Shown in pieces: positions 1 through 11,229 of a DNA stretch of 64,000 nt. The notes under the pieces are model-generated. The model searched no databases. It was not told where the DNA came from and saw only the letters and a list, made by a program, of their open reading frames with translations. The translations under genes and the position numbers were made by a program. The stretch comes from Hanleya hanleyi (lineage: Eukaryota; Mollusca; Polyplacophora; Lepidopleurida; Hanleyidae): NCBI GenBank assembly GCA_036873755.1, contig JAVTVY010037249.1, forward strand, positions 62,001-126,000, given 5' to 3'. How positions within the stretch are numbered: position 1 is the first letter of the stretch; the number at the start of each line of letters is the position of its first letter.

Positions 1-1799
1 AACACGAAACAGAAAAATCTTTTGACAGAAAAGTATTGTTCTGGCGAATCAGATTGATTCTTGAGTATTTCTTTGGACGGTTCGTGAACCTCACAAATAT
101 CACCTGTTTTTCGGAGCTTTGGTCGACAAACTACCTGAATTAGAATTGGAATAGTTTACCATTTCAGACCAACTGACAAAAATCTATGCAAATTCCTGGG
201 AACGGCAATGCCAATGAATCAATTTTTCCCCTCATGAAGTAACGATAGTATCCATTTGGAATTAATAACTGTTTACGACCATTGTATGCTTATCGCAAGG
301 TTTTGTAACCCATAAATCAAGACATTATCTCATTCTTTCGCAAAAGCAGTTTCAAATTGCTTAAGGAGAATTGTGTGAACATCTCTTGACATAAGTAAAC
401 GGTCAGACTGCTCGGATATGGTTTTTTCTGGGGTTTGAATCAGGGGATTTCGGAGGCTGGGGTCTGACCAAAACACTTTTTGGGGTTTTTCCACCATGTC
501 TCCCGGAAAACCTAGCAATGCCACATACCTTGGTGACAAGTGACTTCGATATTGTACTTATGTCCAATTTAACTCAACATCGTCGCGGTCAACGTCTCTT
601 ATCTGCCACGTACTGGCATTGTCTGGCAGCTGGTCGGTGGTTTCAGCATGTTGTTGTTGTCGAGCTCCGTTTTCTTCTCCAAAATTACGGTATGACGGTT
701 CAAGCTCGACGTATTGTGCCATGAAGGTATTAAGTCAACCGTAAACACGAAAGACAGTTACCATGAGATTTGTATAGCTCGAAGTGCCGATCGCAATACA
801 GTTCTTCTGAAAATCTAATCTTACTTCACAACAAAATGTCACTATGGCGCGTTTCAGGAATGCATACGGGAGGAACATCATTTTTGCGTTCCATCAGCGT
901 TAGATGACTAGTGCGCAAGATAGAAAATTATTTCACGTGTACGTCAGAGTCGCATGTTAGGGAATTTCCTTCAATCCAGTATGTAATAAACATTACACAT
1001 CACCCAAGGACCTTAGACTTCAAGTTTATGGAACCCATGCAGGACGGGATGGATCGTGTATTTGTGGCAAGCGGTGGTCACACGATAAATTTGCAGCGAT
1101 TGGAAGCTGCGTTTCGAGATCTGAAAGAAATTGAAAATAGACCGATTTCTTTGCAAAATGCCTAGCGTTATGAAAAAAACCCTCGCCTGTCATTCACACT
1201 GACGTTTCTAGGAATATACAAAGAATAATGATCGTTCGTCTGAAATGGTCCAATATTCGAGTTCCAATACAGGTGTGTCGATCAAAGCTCAAGCAAACAG
1301 GTAATCCTTTATAGATTCGTTGAAAGTGATAATCACGAATTAATCTGATTCACCAGAACTACACTGTTCTGTCAAAGCTTCTATTTTTTTACCATTGCAT
1401 CAACCATTGTGGCGGAGACTGTGTAACATTCTCATGTATAAACCAAATTTAATGTCATGGCTGAAGCCGCCAGCAAAATATTTGTACCTTGAAACATAAA
1501 AATGTGAGTCGATCTGAAATATAAAAGTGCTGTTCAAAGTTGCTGACCTACCATTAAAATACTGCGGGCTGGATGTTGACCATGACAATCTTCAACCTGC
1601 TCACAAACCTCCTCGACAGGTTATATCAGCTGTTCCGGTACACTTACCCTGTTAAATTTTGAAAATGAAAAGAATTAAAATAATAGATTCAACAGCCAAC
1701 AAGTTGATGTATGAGTTTACAAATACATGGTTAATTGAATCAAATGGATGGATTGAAGACACAATAAGACACTGCAGTAAAGTCTAGTCCAGTCTTCAT
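1..1799. other. No recognisable gene; AT-rich flank
   Basis: Only short reading frames are present. The longest, 911-1165 on the plus strand (84 codons), has no motif I recognise, no repeat partner elsewhere in the window and no clear splice context. Another short frame at 330-539 on the minus strand is equally anonymous. Part of this stretch could be the decayed 5' region of the Penelope-like element that becomes recognisable from about 1800. Confidence 0.4.
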
Positions 1800-1822
1800 A
1801 TAAGTATATTAAATTTATAGCC

Positions 1823-3533
1823 ATGAAACTATTCAATTACTCTAATGCTGTCAAGGAGTTTGAGTGGAATTTCTACATGTTGGAAGGCTATAGTTGTGAT
1901 TGTGAATCGTCGAACATTATCTATACACCATGCAAACATATTGTGACTGGTAGCCTTGATACAGTGAGTGATAAGGACATAAGAATTCTCTTGATGATGG
2001 GGCGTAAATATAAAGAGTCGAGAAGAATAAATCTGAAGGCCGACCAGAAGATGCTCATGTCTGCACTGGAACAGTACGTTACTGATTGGTCTAAGCGAGA
2101 AAAAAGTGGACCTATACAGTAATCGCTGATTGTCTGAATCTCACCAAGAGAAAGATCGTTGAAACAATCCGCAATATTGACAGAAGTACCGTTCCCCAAT
2201 CAAAACAAGTACTGAGAAACGTCAATTCGCATTCTAGCAAATCTGAGTAAATTCGTCACAGTCCCAGCAGCAAAGCTCCAAATGATATAATATTCATATG
2301 TAAATATTACGATTACCAGGTGTTGGTTAAGAAATTGAGTGTAAACATACCATCATCAAATACGTTTACTTACTCCCAAACTGCATTTACTCCGCGAAAT
2401 TTATTTAACAATCAGAAAACCTTTTCTCAAAGAAAGAGGTGTTTGTCTTCCAACCAATCATAACGACATATCAAAAACATACTGGCCTCTCAAGATGCAC
2501 AAATCACCATAAAAACCTAGATTCATGGCTGGCTCTAGAAGCTGTACCACCAAGCTTCTTCCAACCCTGTTGACGGTCTTTCAGGCGATAAAAACATTTT
2601 GAGAAAGGTAGTGCGCCACTATTTCTAAAATTCTGGCGTTGAATATATGTAGATATTAAAAAAACTCAAAATGTCCTCCGGAAGAACTTGATGCCACATA
2701 CCGTACAGACATGTATCCACATGGGATAATACTATCCCTCATCAGAACCTTATTGATCGTCTAAGTTCATTAATAGTATCTGGGTTCAAGAAAACTGATC
2801 ACAGACATATTAATCTCAGAAGTCATGAAGTCGTCTTTAGTTCTACTACATACAAGGAATATCATTCATGGGATGTTCCTTTGTTTATAGAGTTGCTTGA
2901 ATTTCTCATTGAAAATATCCATGTGAAATTTGGCAACACAATATATCAACAGCATATAGGTATCCCAATCGGTACTAATTGTGCACCCCTGTTGGCTGAC
3001 CGTTACCTGTTCTCTTATGAATATAACTATATGTAGGCGGTTTCAAAAACCGATCAATTCAAATCCCGTTCCTCCTCATTCACCGATCGCTATATAGACG
3101 ATCTTTTCGTTGCGGCTAATCGCTATATAAATGACGCATTGAAGGATATATATCCACCTTCACTGGATTTGAAGGAAACTAAAGATAGTCCTAACAGCAC
3201 ATCATAAACAGACATATATTTCCATATAAATGAAGCGGGCCTTCTCTCTCGTGGACTTTATGACAAAAGAGATGATTACAATTTCGACATCGTCAACTGT
3301 GCCTTTCTGGACATATTCCAGAGGGACCCGCATATGGCGTATACATATCTCTCCTAGTAGCATATGCTAGATCCTGTGTTAAATGTGACGCCTTTAATCA
3401 ACGTCACAAAACGTTATTGCCGAAACTTATCCGGGCTATACCACCAAGCGCCTCCACTCGAAGTTTCTCAAATTTGGCGATACATATCGCATGCTGATAG
3501 AAAAATACGAGCGTAGCGTGCCAGATCTATGAT
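1823..3533 (+). pseudogene. PLE reverse transcriptase, multiply frameshifted
   Basis: The first 99 codons (1823-2122) are open and contain a Cys-Asp-Cys segment followed by CKHIVTGSL. Homology continues in other frames as a VPADKAPN-type motif (about 2270-2295), a YWPLKMHKSP segment (about 2480-2515) and a thumb-like segment at 2730-2930. The catalytic core follows: GIPIGTNCAPLLAD near 2960-3000 and the YIDD box near 3092-3103. After that come the conserved YPPSLDL, DKRDDYNFDIVN and PAYGVYIS-type stretches. In-frame stops are visible, for example after the palm motif near 3034 and near 3207. The enzyme would have copied element RNA at nicked chromosomal ends; this copy cannot make it. Confidence 0.75.
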
Positions 3534-3622
3534 GTTACGTTTCGTAACTTGTGTGTAATTCCGCTTAACCCGGGCTAGGGGCCGAATGAACCAATGTACT
3601 TCAAGATCCCCATGGTGCTCAT

Positions 3623-3916
3623 ATGAACAGCCACAATCAAAGTGTGACTGAGATACATCATTCTCCAGATGACGATTCACAACGAATACCATATGGATTA
3701 AGAATACTGATAAGCGATACGGATTTGATATTTTTGGAACATCATGATGTCTTGCCGGCATCATTGAAAACTGTGGACCGCTTCTGTCTTGCAGCAAACT
3801 ATCCTATGTTTATGTATACTATGATTGTTTGGAATTTGGTGCTAACGCTGTTATATGGAATATGGAACAGGTATTTGGATTATGGACGCGGCTATTCTTT
3901 AACGGACGACGTCTGA
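3623..3916 (+). CDS. Small PLE 3' ORF with one membrane segment
   Basis: A 97-codon frame beginning at an ATG about 90 bp after the RT ends. The N-terminal part is polar and His/Asp-rich. A stretch beginning MFMYTMIV is followed by LVLTLLYGIW and looks like a single membrane-spanning helix near residues 64-83. The C-terminus ends GRGYSL-TDDV. The last about 64 codons, including the stop position, recur in the copies at 25179-25373 and 60700-60894, with synonymous differences and a 3-nt in-frame indel. The first about 30 codons recur but are shifted in at least the 25 kb copy by a small indel. The function is unknown. It could be a true second PLE ORF or chance openness in a conserved 3' UTR. 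Confidence 0.35.
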   Translation: MNSHNQSVTEIHHSPDDDSQRIPYGLRILISDTDLIFLEHHDVLPASLKTVDRFCLAANYPMFMYTMIVWNLVLTLLYGIWNRYLDYGRGYSLTDDV

Positions 3917-3965
3917 ATTATGGGCGACGGTCCAAACGCTTGTGATTTCAGGTAAATTATTAAAG

Positions 3966-4127
3966 GTCGCACGACACTTACTTTAGCAGATTCAGTGTGT
4001 CGCTCGTTGCTGAACGCGACATTAAACTTCAATTGTTTCCATCTCTCTCAATAACTGCCAAGTTATATATCATTAGATGACGGACAACCATTGGACAGAA
4101 TGGGCCATCGGACAGCCGGCTAATAAC
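3966..4127. other. Short unassigned spacer
   Basis: Separates the PLE 3' end from the satellite array. No reading frame or repeat was recognised. Confidence 0.4.
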
Positions 4128-4733
4128 AAATGTATTATGAAGATATAAATGTATTAGGAAGATATCTAGACCACTCTAAAAGTGGCGCAAATTCGATTAC
4201 TGGGTGATTGGGAGCAACAAATACAGTCGGTGTAAATTGACCATATCCAGATAATACCCATTTAGTGCTGTCTCGGAGGGTATGGCATCTCCACTTTAAA
4301 CGCCCAAAAATGGATCAGAAAGGTAGATAAATGTATCACGAAGATGCCTAGACCACTCTAAAAGTGGCGCAAATTCGATTGCTGGGTGACTGGGAGCAAC
4401 AAAAACCGTCGGTGTAAATTGACCATATCCAGATAATACCCATTTAGTGCTGTCTCGGAGGGTATGGCATCTCCACTTTAAACGCCCAAAAATGGGTCCG
4501 AAAGATAGATGAATGTATTAGGAAGATATCTAGGCCTCTCTAAAAGTGGCGCAAATTCGATTTCTGGGTGATTGGGAGCAATAAATACAATCGGTGTAAA
4601 TTGACCATATCCAGATAATACCCATTTAGTGCTGTCTCGGAGGGTATGGCATCTCCACTTTAAACGCCCAAAAATGGGTCAGGAAGATAGATAAATGTAT
4701 TAGGAAGATATCTAGACCACTCTAAAAGTGGCT
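4128..4733. repeat. 182-bp tandem repeat, about 3.2 units
   Basis: A monomer is repeated with an exact spacing of 182 bp: the element GACCACTCTAAAAGTGG or its variant starts at 4169, 4351, 4533 and 4715. Each unit carries a hairpin, CCACT-CTAAA-AGTGG, and a well-conserved core (CTGTCTCGGAGGGTATGGCA). The last partial unit ends in the hairpin followed directly by CTAG. Satellites of 150-190 bp with a terminal hairpin occur inside Helitron-related elements of marine invertebrates, but no Helitron terminus could be confirmed here. Confidence 0.9.
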
Positions 4734-5495
4734 AGCAAAATATTGTGGAATGTACACAGATTTTACTACGACCCTTTAGAAATGTTCTTAATAGCACATA
4801 TTTTGAAGTATTGCTCTCAAATTTATATTCACAGCGAAGAAAATTTATTGGGGAAAACATGGTCCCATTCGTGTTAGGAAAAACATAATGATTGTCGAAA
4901 TATATCGATTTTCATGAAGGTTACTACTTTCACATAGCGCGATTTAGAATATCGAAACGGGAATAAGGAATATATATATTACTTTATTTTCTGAGGGTAA
5001 CAAATACAAGTATTTACTCTGTCAGTTGTGTAAACTGTTCTTCCCAGAGGCCATCTAACAAACAATCAAACAATGTACATTAAATATATATATGAAAACA
5101 GTTCAACCAAGTTCAAAGTATACATCAAACACATAATAATATATCTAACATCATGGCATCCAGCTAACTTATGCTTTTTGCCTGAAGAATTTTTATCAGT
5201 CGATGTTTGAAGGCTCAAGCCGAGGGAGACTCTCTTAGCTTCTTGTCCAGCGAATTCCATATTTTGGCTCCTGTGTAGCTCAAGCTTCTTGTCAGCATAT
5301 TTGATTTTGGCTTGGGAACAAACAGATCATTATTTTCTGTTGATCTTAGATGCCTTGATGTTATCTCCCCAACAATATGGAAATAACTTCCGTTCCCTTA
5401 CAAATATACCGAACCACAGAGCTGAGGTGTTATGGGTTTGAAGCAAACTTTATGGGGGAGGGGGCTGCAGATATACCCCTATATGTGACTGTTAT
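4734..5495. other. AT-rich intergenic, nothing recognised
   Basis: Contains TA-rich runs around 4970-5110 and one 64-codon minus-strand frame at 5066-5260 without recognisable motifs. Confidence 0.4.
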
Positions 5496-5687
5496 TTTTG
5501 TTTGTTTTATTTTTAAATTTTTATTTCATATAAATAGTATAATTGTACAGTAGATAATATAAGCATCTTATTTACTTCTTCATTCGCACATTCAATCAGG
5601 TCGTTATACACTCTTGGATATTGTAAAACATCATTTCAGAAAGGATATATGCTATCACCAACACGCTGATTTAGCCAGATTTCAATA

Positions 5688-6001
5688 CTCTCTAAAAAAA
5701 GTTGAGTGAAATTTCACTCAAGTAAGAGTGGAAATTCATCCCACTCAAAACTTGAGTGAGATTTTCACTCAACTTGAGTTACTTTTCACTCAACTTGAGT
5801 TAAATGCACTCAATTTGAGTGACATTCACTCAAGCATAAGAGTGGAAATTCATTCCACTCAACTTGAGTGAACTTGAGTGGTTTTAACTCAAGTTGAGTG
5901 AAAAGTAACTCAAGTTGAGTGAAAAGTAAATCAAGTTTGAGTGAACAGGTACATTTCACTCAAACTTGAGTGGAACAGTTCACTCAAGTTTTTTTAGAGA
6001 G
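5688..6001. mobile_element. Palindrome-rich MITE with TA target duplication
   Basis: A 314-bp element bounded by TA on both sides. Its terminal inverted repeats are about 23 bp: CTCTCTAAAAAAAGTTGAGTG at the left and the complement of a CTCAAGTTTTTTTAGAGAG end at the right. The interior is almost entirely made of ACTCAA and TTGAGT blocks in both orientations, spaced by short AT linkers such as GAAAAGTAA. It interrupts the last codons of the LINE ORF2 on the minus strand. The TA duplication suggests mobilisation by a Tc1/mariner-type or other TA-specific transposase; the family is not assigned. Confidence 0.85.
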
Positions 6002-6003
6002 TA

Positions 6004-7645
6004 CATCGTGAAATAGAACCCATCTTTTGTTGAATTTATCTATCCTGATTTCTTTTTGTGCTATGTATCGTTCACGGGAGAATTGGTTTATAAATATGTA
6101 TAGGAGCGATTTGAAATTGAGTTTCATTTTTGAAAATTTAGTTGCGTAAATATATCTTTTTGCCAAAAGCATCAAACTGTTGATAGCACATTGTTCTTTT
6201 CCCCAACCGAATATGATTTTGTCTTTGTTAATTTCGCCTTGTAGACCCAAAAGGTTTTAGCCATTCTTCTAAATCTCTGCAGAGTTTTTAACTTTTGAAT
6301 AAAAAATAAATGTATGCTCGATAGTTTCCCTTGCACTCAAACAATAATCACAATTATTGTCTTTGATAGAGATTGTACGTAAAAAGAATTTGTTACTAGT
6401 ATTCATTGAAATATTTTAAATTGTATATCTCTTAGTTTCGTATATACTATACAATGAACGCGGGTTTTGTGTACCAGTTCCCAGTTGATCTGGGACTCCA
6501 GATGCAAAATAGCTTGCCATTTGTCTTCAGCGCTGGATTTCAAGTTATGTTCATATTTAAGAATATCATAGAACTTTCTACATCCCTTCATTTGTCCTGC
6601 TAAAAGTTGAAGGTGAAAGCTAAACACCGGACTCGTTTTTGTATACCTGAAAAACCTGTAATTATTTTATTTTCCATTCATTAGGTATACTCCTTAATAG
6701 TTTTGTATACCGTAATCCAGAAATGTTCCTTTTATATCATATTGTGATTTCATATGAGTGAAGTTTCCATTTGTATCTATCAAATCTCTTAGATACCGAA
6801 CTTGTTTGTCATACCAGTTCCTCACAAAATAAAATGAGTGTTTAAAATTTGGGTTGAACCATAAAGGTTCATTGAATAAATCATTTGGCGATGTGACCTT
6901 TAATTTTCGTTGTAACTCGGACCATGACAGAAAGGTATAAGGGTTCGTTATGCTGTTCAATTACTTTTTACTCAGTTTGCTCCTGTGTACACACATACAT
7001 ATGTATATTGCTGTCTAGAAGATTTTGCCATTCTCGGTTATCAAAGATTAATCTCCGAATCCACGATAACTTTAGGGACCGAACAAACGATACAAGATTA
7101 ACCAATCGTAGACCGCAGTGTTTGTCGTCTTGAGTAATTTGTATTCTCTTGATTTTATCAGGCTTCCGAGCCCATATAAATTTATATGGTACAGAGTTTA
7201 AATTTTGCATAATAACATCCGGTGGGTTTGGTAGGGCAAGGAGGAGATGTATGTTTCTACAAAGCAAGAGACTTTATCACCGTCACTCTACCTAGAAGAG
7301 ACAAATTTCTTAGCTTACATCTAGGGAGTTCTTTTCTCGGGACATTTATCTTTGAAATATAATTAATTTTCCAAACATTATGAAAATCTGTTGTAGAAAA
7401 GTTTATATGTAATACACAGAAATCATTTACCCAATCAAGTTTTACATCCCGACATAGTTTAATAATCGATTCCGACATTGAACCTATCCATACTGCTTTC
7501 GTTTCGTCCACATTTCAGATAATTTATAAAACATAATTAAACAGTTAATTGCTGCTGACAAAGATTCTTCTGAACCATCAATGATTAGCTGTGTATCGTC
7601 GGCATATTGACTAATTTTGAATTCTCTATGTCCAATTGTAATACC
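6004..7645 (-). pseudogene. LINE-1 ORF2, C-terminal part, frameshifted
   Basis: Reads downward in pieces. 7647 to about 7560 carries the RT active-site region (a YADDT-like box). 7511-7257 carries AVWIGS and LDWVNDF segments. 7267-6968 carries the LLALPNPP and RRLIF segments of the thumb/connection region. 6960-6694, 6627-6403 and 6250-6004 carry the C-terminal domain, ending KRWVLFHDV just before the MITE. The match to the 17-18 kb LINE is collinear. Frames change at least five times, so no protein is made. Confidence 0.75.
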
Positions 7646-7650
7646 GTTGA

Positions 7651-9040
7651 AGGATTTTTATCAATATTTTTTTTTCTCTGGAATATGTGTCAGAAGAGTT
7701 AGTACTTAATTAAGAAATATTTTAAAATGTTTTTCCTTGTCCCCTGTGGGCGTATTTAAACCTTTTTAATTAAAGACCTGTAGCTCAATTTCCGCCAGCT
7801 AACCCGTTAATGAGCTTGGGCGTCACGTGACCTGGTGACGTCACACAGGCGACCGTCTCCTGCGGGCAGCTGTCTGAGCTATATATTAAGCTGTGGATTT
7901 GCGATTACTCCATCGCGTATATCGCTGTATAATTAATCGAAAACGATTCAAAACCATGGAGGAATATGCCAGGTCGACTTGTAAACACATACTGGTATGT
8001 TATTTATTATCTATGCCGGACCCCTATGCACAGAATGAATAAATATTTAGACAATGATCGAAATAATTTGTTAGTCCAGGCCTACCTGGTGAAATTTCAA
8101 CACTGAGACGTACGCCAATTTGGAGTTTTCTCTTTCGTTCAGGTCAGTTTGAAAGCACGACGTTAGATATCATCTACCAAAAATATTTAGTTCATTTTTT
8201 TTTACTTCTGGCAAATCTGTGTTCAATAAATTATTTCCAGTAGGAATATGCCGTCCAGCTAGCGTAATTGATAGGAAAGAACAAATTGCGACTTTCTAGC
8301 GGTCCTGCTCCCGACTTTTCGCAGATAAGGGGCAATTTCTCGCACAACGGGTGTTGGTGACATTATCAGATAGCCCACCTGCACGCAAACAGTCTAGTAA
8401 ATTCATGTCACGAGAGTGATATTTAGCTCACGTAAACGGTTATATTTTATATTGTATTATATTGCAACCACTCGCCTGATTTCAAATACCCTCTCCTAAA
8501 TATTTTGACGTAAGCTATTTACTAGGTGAGAAATATTTAATAGGACAGGATTAGGCTTGTGGAGATGGCTGGATTAATTAACAAGGTGGGCTTCAAGGCA
8601 CGGTGGGGTTCCTGGATCAGTAGGTCATACGCGCTGGGGATGAATATATACTGCTTATTTATTTATTGATGTCATTGACTTGAGAACGATACCTGTATCA
8701 AAACGTCGTCCCGAATAAACTAGAAGTTGTTATCCATAAACAATTTGTCTATTTATCTACTTCCCAACTTCTAAATGCCACTAAAAGAAATCTCTCCCAG
8801 TATGTAATTCATACTAAATTGTTACCTGTCATTAGCGAGCTCTCGCGTCTGTGACGTCACAGATTGGCGGCCTCGCTTTCATTCCACAAAACATATGCAT
8901 ATCTGACTGGGAGCTAAATGGAGCTGCCAAAAAGGCTTAAATACGCCCACAGGGGACAAGGAATTTTTTTTTACAAAAATTCTTAAGTACTAACTCTTCT
9001 GACACATATTCCAGAGAAAAAAAATATTGATAAAAATCCT
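7651..9040. mobile_element. TTAA-type DNA element with ~105-bp TIRs
   Basis: A 1,390-bp element inserted in LINE-1. The inverted termini are about 105 bp (7651-7758 and 8938-9040), beginning AGGATTTTTATCAATATTT. They share the GGAATATGTGTCAGAAGAG and CCTTGTCCCCTGTGGGCG blocks. The flanks are TTGA at the left (7647-7650) and TTAA at the right (9041-9044), best explained as a TTAA target duplication with one mutation. TTAA duplication is typical of piggyBac and Kolobok elements. No transposase ORF is present, so it is non-autonomous. The interior is unusually CpG-rich for this window. Confidence 0.8.
7811..7994 (+). promoter_or_regulatory. Promoter-like segment and 13-codon exon candidate
   Basis: Inside the TTAA element lie, in order, an E-box CACGTG (7824-7829), a CRE-like TGACGTCA (7836-7843), a TATA-like TATATATTAAG (7880-7890), and an ATG in good Kozak context (AAACCATGG, ATG at 7956). 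The open frame of 13 codons runs straight into CTG|GTATGT, a consensus-like splice donor at 7995. The ordering and spacing look like a compact TATA promoter with a first coding exon. It could be the remnant 5' end of the element's own transposase gene or a captured host promoter. No downstream exon was identified. Confidence 0.35.
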
Positions 9041-9600
9041 TTAATAGTCTCTTTTTTTTCTAATCATTGTGTCATGGATTTCTGCGCAAAGTAGAGAAAG
9101 GTATGGTGAAATCGGGTCTCCCTGTCTACAGCCACGGTTCATTTCAAAGAATGGAGAATTGTTTCCATTTTTTATGATACATGTATTTGAACTTGTATCA
9201 CACAATTTAATCCATTTTTGAAACGTTTCCCCAAAATTTAATATCTCATCACGATGTCGAGAAAATCCCACGATACCGAGTCGAAGGTTTTTTACGAAGT
9301 CTGCTTTGACAAAAGCAGACCGGGTATTTCTCTTTCTTTTGTTTCGAACATGATGTCGTAGACGAGCCGAATGTTTTCTCCAATATATCTGCCTGAGACG
9401 AACTGCTTTGATCTTCATTCACAAGTTCATCTAACACTGTTTTGATTCTATTTGAGATACATCCTGATATCAACTTGTAACTGACAGTCAGGTGAAGGTA
9501 AAACAAAATATCCTATGTCTTTCAAAAAGACTTTGTAAAATTCTACCGCGAATCCGTCCAGTCCAGGGCTTTTATCAGTCTTCATATTTTTTAAAGTGTC
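9041..9600 (-). pseudogene. LINE-1 ORF2, N-terminal RT fragment
   Basis: Contains SPGLDGF near 9555-9575, then VSYKLISGCISNRI and DELVNEDQ segments (9506-9400), and after a frame change RGCRQGDPISPYL with CAEI (9160-9050). These are canonical L1-type RT palm motifs. The frame ends at 9041 only because the TTAA element is inserted there; the RT resumes at 7647 on the other side. The endonuclease and everything upstream of the RT are missing by 5' truncation. Confidence 0.75.
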
Positions 9601-9833
9601 CGTTAATTCTGTAAATAGTCATCCGTTGTAATAATCGACTGGATATAAAGCGACAGGGCCAAGGGTCGTTGTTGTTCCTTTGATTTAGGTTTGCCGGTTG
9701 ACAGCATTGGATACAGATGAATACAACAAAGCTGTAGGTACGTCTCAACATATTACCTATATTTGCTATTATTTAATTTAAATATTCCAGAATTCAAACA
9801 GAATTGAAGCCCGACATTCTCATAGTTACTCTA

Positions 9834-10195
9834 ATAGCTCAGTTGCACAATGAGAAAAATGAAGAGCCTCTCTCTTCACAGACCAGTGACTGCAGCTGAT
9901 CAGCTACTGGGTTGTATAATTTCACTTTCCCCTATCTTTTAACCCAGGAGACTATCTTAAACCGGTGACATTTGGCATAATGTTATACATATGTACTATA
10001 TATTCCATGTATTCAAAGAAAGAGTCAGTATACCTGGATACTAGGAAACAGTGCATCACCAATTTAAGATGGCCTCCAGGATTAAAGGGTAAGGGAATGT
10101 GAAATTAGACAACCCACTAGCTAATCAGCCAAAGTCACTGGTCAGTGAACAGAGAGACTCTTCTTTGTTCTCTCAATAATGTGCAACTGAGCCAT
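9834..10195. mobile_element. 362-bp foldback MITE
   Basis: The two arms, about 130 bp each, are inverted copies of one another. Left arm: ATAGCTCAGTTGCACA...CAGTGACT...GGGTTGTATAATTTCAC. The right arm is its complement, ending GTGCAACTGAGCCAT. TA lies on both sides (9832-9833 and 10196-10197), consistent with a TA target duplication. There is no coding capacity. Confidence 0.85.
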
Positions 10196-11229
10196 TACAT
10201 GGTTTGTTGAAAATTCCAAAGTTGCTCAACAATTAAAATGTTTTGTAAGAGTTTACAGTGCCAGTGAGCTAAGTAATATTCTCACTTAGTGAACAAATTC
10301 ATCATATTGTTACGGTTGATAGTTTTATATTGTAACAATAAGAACGGTACCAGTTGAGGGCGTGGTCAGTGTCAATCAACAGGTTGCTGCGTGCCGCATA
10401 TGTCATATACCTGGGCGGATTGGGCGCGAGTGCGCACAGGTCACGTGCTGATTCAGGACCTATATATAAGATATTTTAACGACGGTATTTATTACCGGGG
10501 TTTATATGAGATCACTAAACCAACCAACACTTCGACCATATGTCCATATCCGACGACATTTCTGAAGTGTCCATGCCTATAACAGAATATGACTGCCACC
10601 ATATTGTTGAAAAGCTTGCATGGTGCTGATATGTTGAGCTCATGTATTCACGAGTCATTTATGCTGTTGTTGCTTGCATACAATCCATAATCAAAATTAT
10701 CTGCAAACTCAGCATGTGAACGCAACTGCACACTTGTGTACATCTTTTTGGGTGATGGCAACATTTGACCTTTAGTAGTGTGACTGTAATATCAATGGGC
10801 TTCATTAGACTTACAAGAGTAAGCCACCTGTGAAATTTGATGAAGGTAACTTGAATTATTGTGCATAAAATGTTTATTTCCATTTAATCCATGGTGAACT
10901 TGACTGTTGACCTTTGAACTGATAGGTTCCATTATTGTTTGCATCTTATTTTACTTATGTCTGGTCATACCGCCCATGTGAACGCTTAGCAAATTATTCA
11001 TATACACGCATGCGTAAATATGCACACGTGCAAATAAACACACATGAGTAAATTGTGTGCATGTGTTTGAGGCTTTAGTGATTACAGTAAAACTGCCTTT
11101 GAGTGTGATAAATATAATATTAGAAGTCACGAAAAGCTCAAACTGATAATTGTTTGCTAACTAGTTTCACTGATTTCAGCAGTTTTTCAAAGCATCGTTT
11201 ACATATATAGTTTCGCTGCATTTATGAAA
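10196..11229. other. Intergenic; weak promoter-like motif at 10440-10470
   Basis: No gene recognised. CACGTG (10442-10447) followed by TATATATAAG (10461-10470) forms a promoter-like pair, and the local GC content is higher than the surroundings. No confident reading frame follows (the 63-codon frame at 10391-10582 spans the motif itself), so this is recorded only as a possibility. Confidence 0.2.

Larger units (their letters stand above)
1800..3965 (+). mobile_element. Penelope-like element, copy 1, longest but decayed
   Basis: Non-LTR retroelement whose reverse transcriptase family resembles Penelope-like elements (PLE). This is the longest of four copies in the window (others at 24218-25398, 53190-53984 and, inverted, 60673-61677). 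It is the only one retaining the N-terminal part. All four share the same 3' terminus, ending near an ACGCTTGT motif, while their 5' ends differ. That is the 5'-truncation pattern expected of target-primed reverse transcription. This copy carries many stops and frame changes, so it is old. No GIY-YIG endonuclease is visible after the RT. Placement in PLE rests on my reading of RT motifs and needs a phylogeny. Confidence 0.7.
5496..9625 (-). mobile_element. Decayed L1/Tx1-like LINE with two nested elements
   Basis: Minus-strand non-LTR retrotransposon, 5'-truncated near 9625 within the RT domain and ending in an A-rich 3' tail (T-rich on the plus strand, near 5496-5530). Its ORF2 matches the better preserved LINE at 16514-19450 segment by segment. 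It has been split by a TTAA-flanked DNA element (7651-9040) and, near the ORF2 C-terminus, by a palindromic MITE (5688-6001). The remaining coding pieces are at 9041-9600 and 6004-7645. Many frameshifts indicate it is dead. Confidence 0.8.
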
